From an uncultured Lachnospiraceae bacterium (GTDB taxonomy: Bacteria > Bacillota > Clostridia > Lachnospirales > Lachnospiraceae): a stretch of 43,810 bases of DNA. The stretch spans positions 1 through 43,810 of the forward strand of contig CAKRTZ010000016.1 of NCBI GenBank assembly GCA_934402515.1, given 5' to 3'. The notes beneath the pieces are model-generated. The model was given only the letters and a program-made list of their open reading frames with translations, made no database searches and was not told the DNA's origin. The translations under genes and the position numbers were made by a program. Shown piece after piece: positions 42,667 through 43,810 of the stretch (position 1 is its first letter; each line of letters starts with the position of its first letter).

Positions 42667-42675
42667 ATTATAGCA
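42667..42675 (-). promoter_or_regulatory. Extended -10 promoter of the DUF262 operon
   Basis: On the minus strand TGCTATAAT (42675-42667) with TTTTAT 17 bases upstream. The leader to the ATG at 42587 would be about 73 bases. The -10 region matches that of ugd over ATGCTATAATG. Confidence 0.5.
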
Positions 42676-42759
42676 TGAAATATTTTATCATAAAAGTAGT
42701 TAAAATTCAGCTGAAATTCACTTAGTGAGCAAGCTTTGTGCCTTCTTCAGGTGCATCAA

Positions 42760-42788
42760 TAGACAAAACATAAGTAAACGACCATAAT
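42760..42788 (+). promoter_or_regulatory. Sigma-A promoter of the recombinase gene
   Basis: TAGACA (42760-42765), 17 bases, CATAAT (42783-42788). Each hexamer is one base from consensus. Transcription would start near 42795, and AAAGGAG (42801-42807) follows in the leader. Confidence 0.6.
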
Positions 42789-42817
42789 TGATTAAAAACT
42801 AAAGGAGAATCTTACTT

Positions 42818-43744
42818 ATGAACACCTTAAATGATTACATTACGGAATATCTGGAATATTGCAGATATCGAAAACGGCTAGATGTCAAAACTTTAAAAGC
42901 ATACAAGACTGATTTGAACCAATATTGCAATTTTTCCTTTGATTTACAGGAATGTTTCTCTAAAGATACAGTAGATCTCTTTGTCACCGGATTGCATAAA
43001 CAATACAAACCCAAAACAATCAGGCGTAAAATTGCCAGCCTAAAAGCCTTTTTTCGCTATCTGGAATACAGAAACTTATTAAATGAAAATCCGTTCATCA
43101 AGTTGGATATACATTTCCGAGAACCTAAACTTCTTCCTAAAACCATTCCATTTCATACTATTCAAAAATTTCTATCAATACTATATGAGCAAAAGAGAAA
43201 TGCAAAATCGGCTTACCAACTCAAGTGCAGAATTCGAGATATTGCTGTTATAGAGTTACTATTTGCTACCGGTATGCGTATCTCAGAATTGTGTTCGCTA
43301 CATCCTCAAGATATTGATTTAAAAAGCAATACTATACTAATTTATGGAAAAGGTGCAAAGGAACGCATGCTGCAAATTGGTAACCAAGATGTAATCTCTG
43401 CTCTGATTTTATATCAAGATACATTTAAAGAAGATATTTCCATTTCTGGTTATTTTTTTGTAAATAAACTCCAGCACCAATTATCCGATCAATCAGTCCG
43501 TCTCATGATAAACCATTATGCCGAACTTGCGGGGATTGAACAGCATCTTTCACCGCATATGTTTCGGCATTCCTTTGCTACACTCCTTTTAGAACAGGAT
43601 GTAGACATTCGTTATATTCAAAAAATGCTCGGGCACAGTTCCATTCATACAACTGAAATCTATACCCATGTGTCAAACACTAAACAACGGGAGATTCTTC
43701 AGAATAAACATCCTCGAAATTTAATGGAAATCAATAAAGGATAA
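42818..43744 (+). CDS. Tyrosine recombinase (XerC/XerD-like integrase)
   Basis: 308 residues. N-terminal SAM-like DNA-binding domain (about 1-100, with YKPKTIRRKIASLKAFFRYL) and catalytic domain with all residues: Arg154 in ATGMRISEL, Lys in GKGAKER near 178-181, His247 and Arg250 in HMFRHSF, His273 in LGHSSIHTTEIY and nucleophile Tyr282. Length matches Xer-type rather than large phage integrases. Such stand-alone enzymes may resolve chromosomes, move small elements, or invert promoters in surface loci. Its place at the edge of a polysaccharide and defence region favours one of the last two. AAAGGAG is 10 bases before the ATG. Confidence 0.92.
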   Translation: MNTLNDYITEYLEYCRYRKRLDVKTLKAYKTDLNQYCNFSFDLQECFSKDTVDLFVTGLHKQYKPKTIRRKIASLKAFFRYLEYRNLLNENPFIKLDIHFREPKLLPKTIPFHTIQKFLSILYEQKRNAKSAYQLKCRIRDIAVIELLFATGMRISELCSLHPQDIDLKSNTILIYGKGAKERMLQIGNQDVISALILYQDTFKEDISISGYFFVNKLQHQLSDQSVRLMINHYAELAGIEQHLSPHMFRHSFATLLLEQDVDIRYIQKMLGHSSIHTTEIYTHVSNTKQREILQNKHPRNLMEINKG

Positions 43745-43784
43745 TTCTTAGTTATCTGTCAGTTTTACTTGCGAATAATTAGAG

Positions 43785-43803
43785 GAATAGTCGAGTACTA
43801 TTC
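43785..43803. repeat. Short inverted repeat downstream of the recombinase
   Basis: GAATAGT (43785-43791) and ACTATTC (43797-43803) flank CGAGT. Seven-base arms with a 5-base centre are near the size of a recombinase core site, and the position 40 bases after the recombinase gene is suggestive. No second copy was found in the window. It could also be a weak hairpin. Confidence 0.35.
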
Positions 43804-43810
43804 GTCAATT

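Noticed and set aside
42630..42692. Direct repeat TTTTATCATA upstream of the DUF262 operon
   Set aside because: Ten AT-rich bases repeated once in an AT-rich gap is likely chance; no link to an attachment site is visible.
42721..42735. Near-palindrome CACTTAGTG and AAGCTT upstream of the recombinase
   Set aside because: Too short and imperfect to call a recombination site or operator.
1..43810. CRISPR array, tRNA, rRNA or insertion sequence
   Set aside because: No regularly spaced identical repeats, no tRNA-like CCA-ended clover leaf, no rRNA segment and no intact transposase were found on reading both strands.

Overview
The window reads as chromosome of a low-to-middle-GC Gram-positive bacterium of the class Clostridia, most likely a Lachnospiraceae-type gut anaerobe. 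This is an inference from strong AGGAGG-type ribosome sites, sigma-A-like promoters, a Spo0A-type regulator, a GHKL sensor kinase and the style of the surface-polymer genes. No rRNA, tRNA or CRISPR array was seen. Most of the window is a surface glycopolymer locus with regulatory and defence modules set into it.

Left part (1-12.4 kb). The first seven codons of a gene leaving the left edge are divergent from a polyprenyl-phosphate-sugar type GT2 (184-1122). A minus-strand group ugd / MaoC hydratase / GNAT (3802-1176) follows. Next comes a two-component module: a Spo0A-like response regulator (4243-5034) with Spo0A-box-like sites, and a membrane GHKL histidine kinase (5249-6715). Between them, on the opposite strand, lies a tiny 15-codon transcription unit with a strong ribosome site and its own terminator. 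A 524-base gap holds a degenerate 63-base repeat. Then come a GT-C glycosyltransferase, an acyltransferase-3 O-acetylase and a large PTPS_related/GT-C membrane protein.

12.4-15.2 kb is an AT-rich island read leftwards: a 2-TM protein, DarT (DNA ADP-ribosyltransferase toxin), DarG (macrodomain antitoxin), and two small genes or remnants.

15.2-30.1 kb is one long leftward operon of 11 genes. At its distal end is a complete 2-aminoethylphosphonate (AEP) route: PEP mutase, phosphonopyruvate decarboxylase, AEP transaminase and a nucleotidyltransferase likely to make CMP-AEP. A striking YidC-TagF fusion protein, a small exported protein and two tandem sulfatase-superfamily membrane enzymes are candidates for putting phosphonate or phosphate groups on the polymer. 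The proximal genes are three GT-C/GtrII-like membrane glycosyltransferases. A divergent GT-C gene (30205-32268) sits at the operon head.

32.3-42.6 kb is a second leftward operon. It starts with three genes that look like an uncharacterised defence system (DUF262 protein, AAA/DUF3696 ATPase, unknown 263-aa protein). With gene overlaps it runs straight into polymer genes: a 956-aa membrane protein, GT2, LPG-synthase-TM-like protein, APH-type kinase, HAD phosphatase and nucleotidyltransferase. The last three look like a pathway for an activated polymer substituent. At the right edge a tyrosine recombinase (42818-43744) points outward, followed by a short inverted repeat.

Working model: polyprenyl-linked sugars feed several extracytoplasmic GT-C enzymes, and the polymer is then decorated with AEP, acetyl and possibly another nucleotide-activated group. 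Defence modules and a recombinase in the locus fit its accessory, exchangeable nature.
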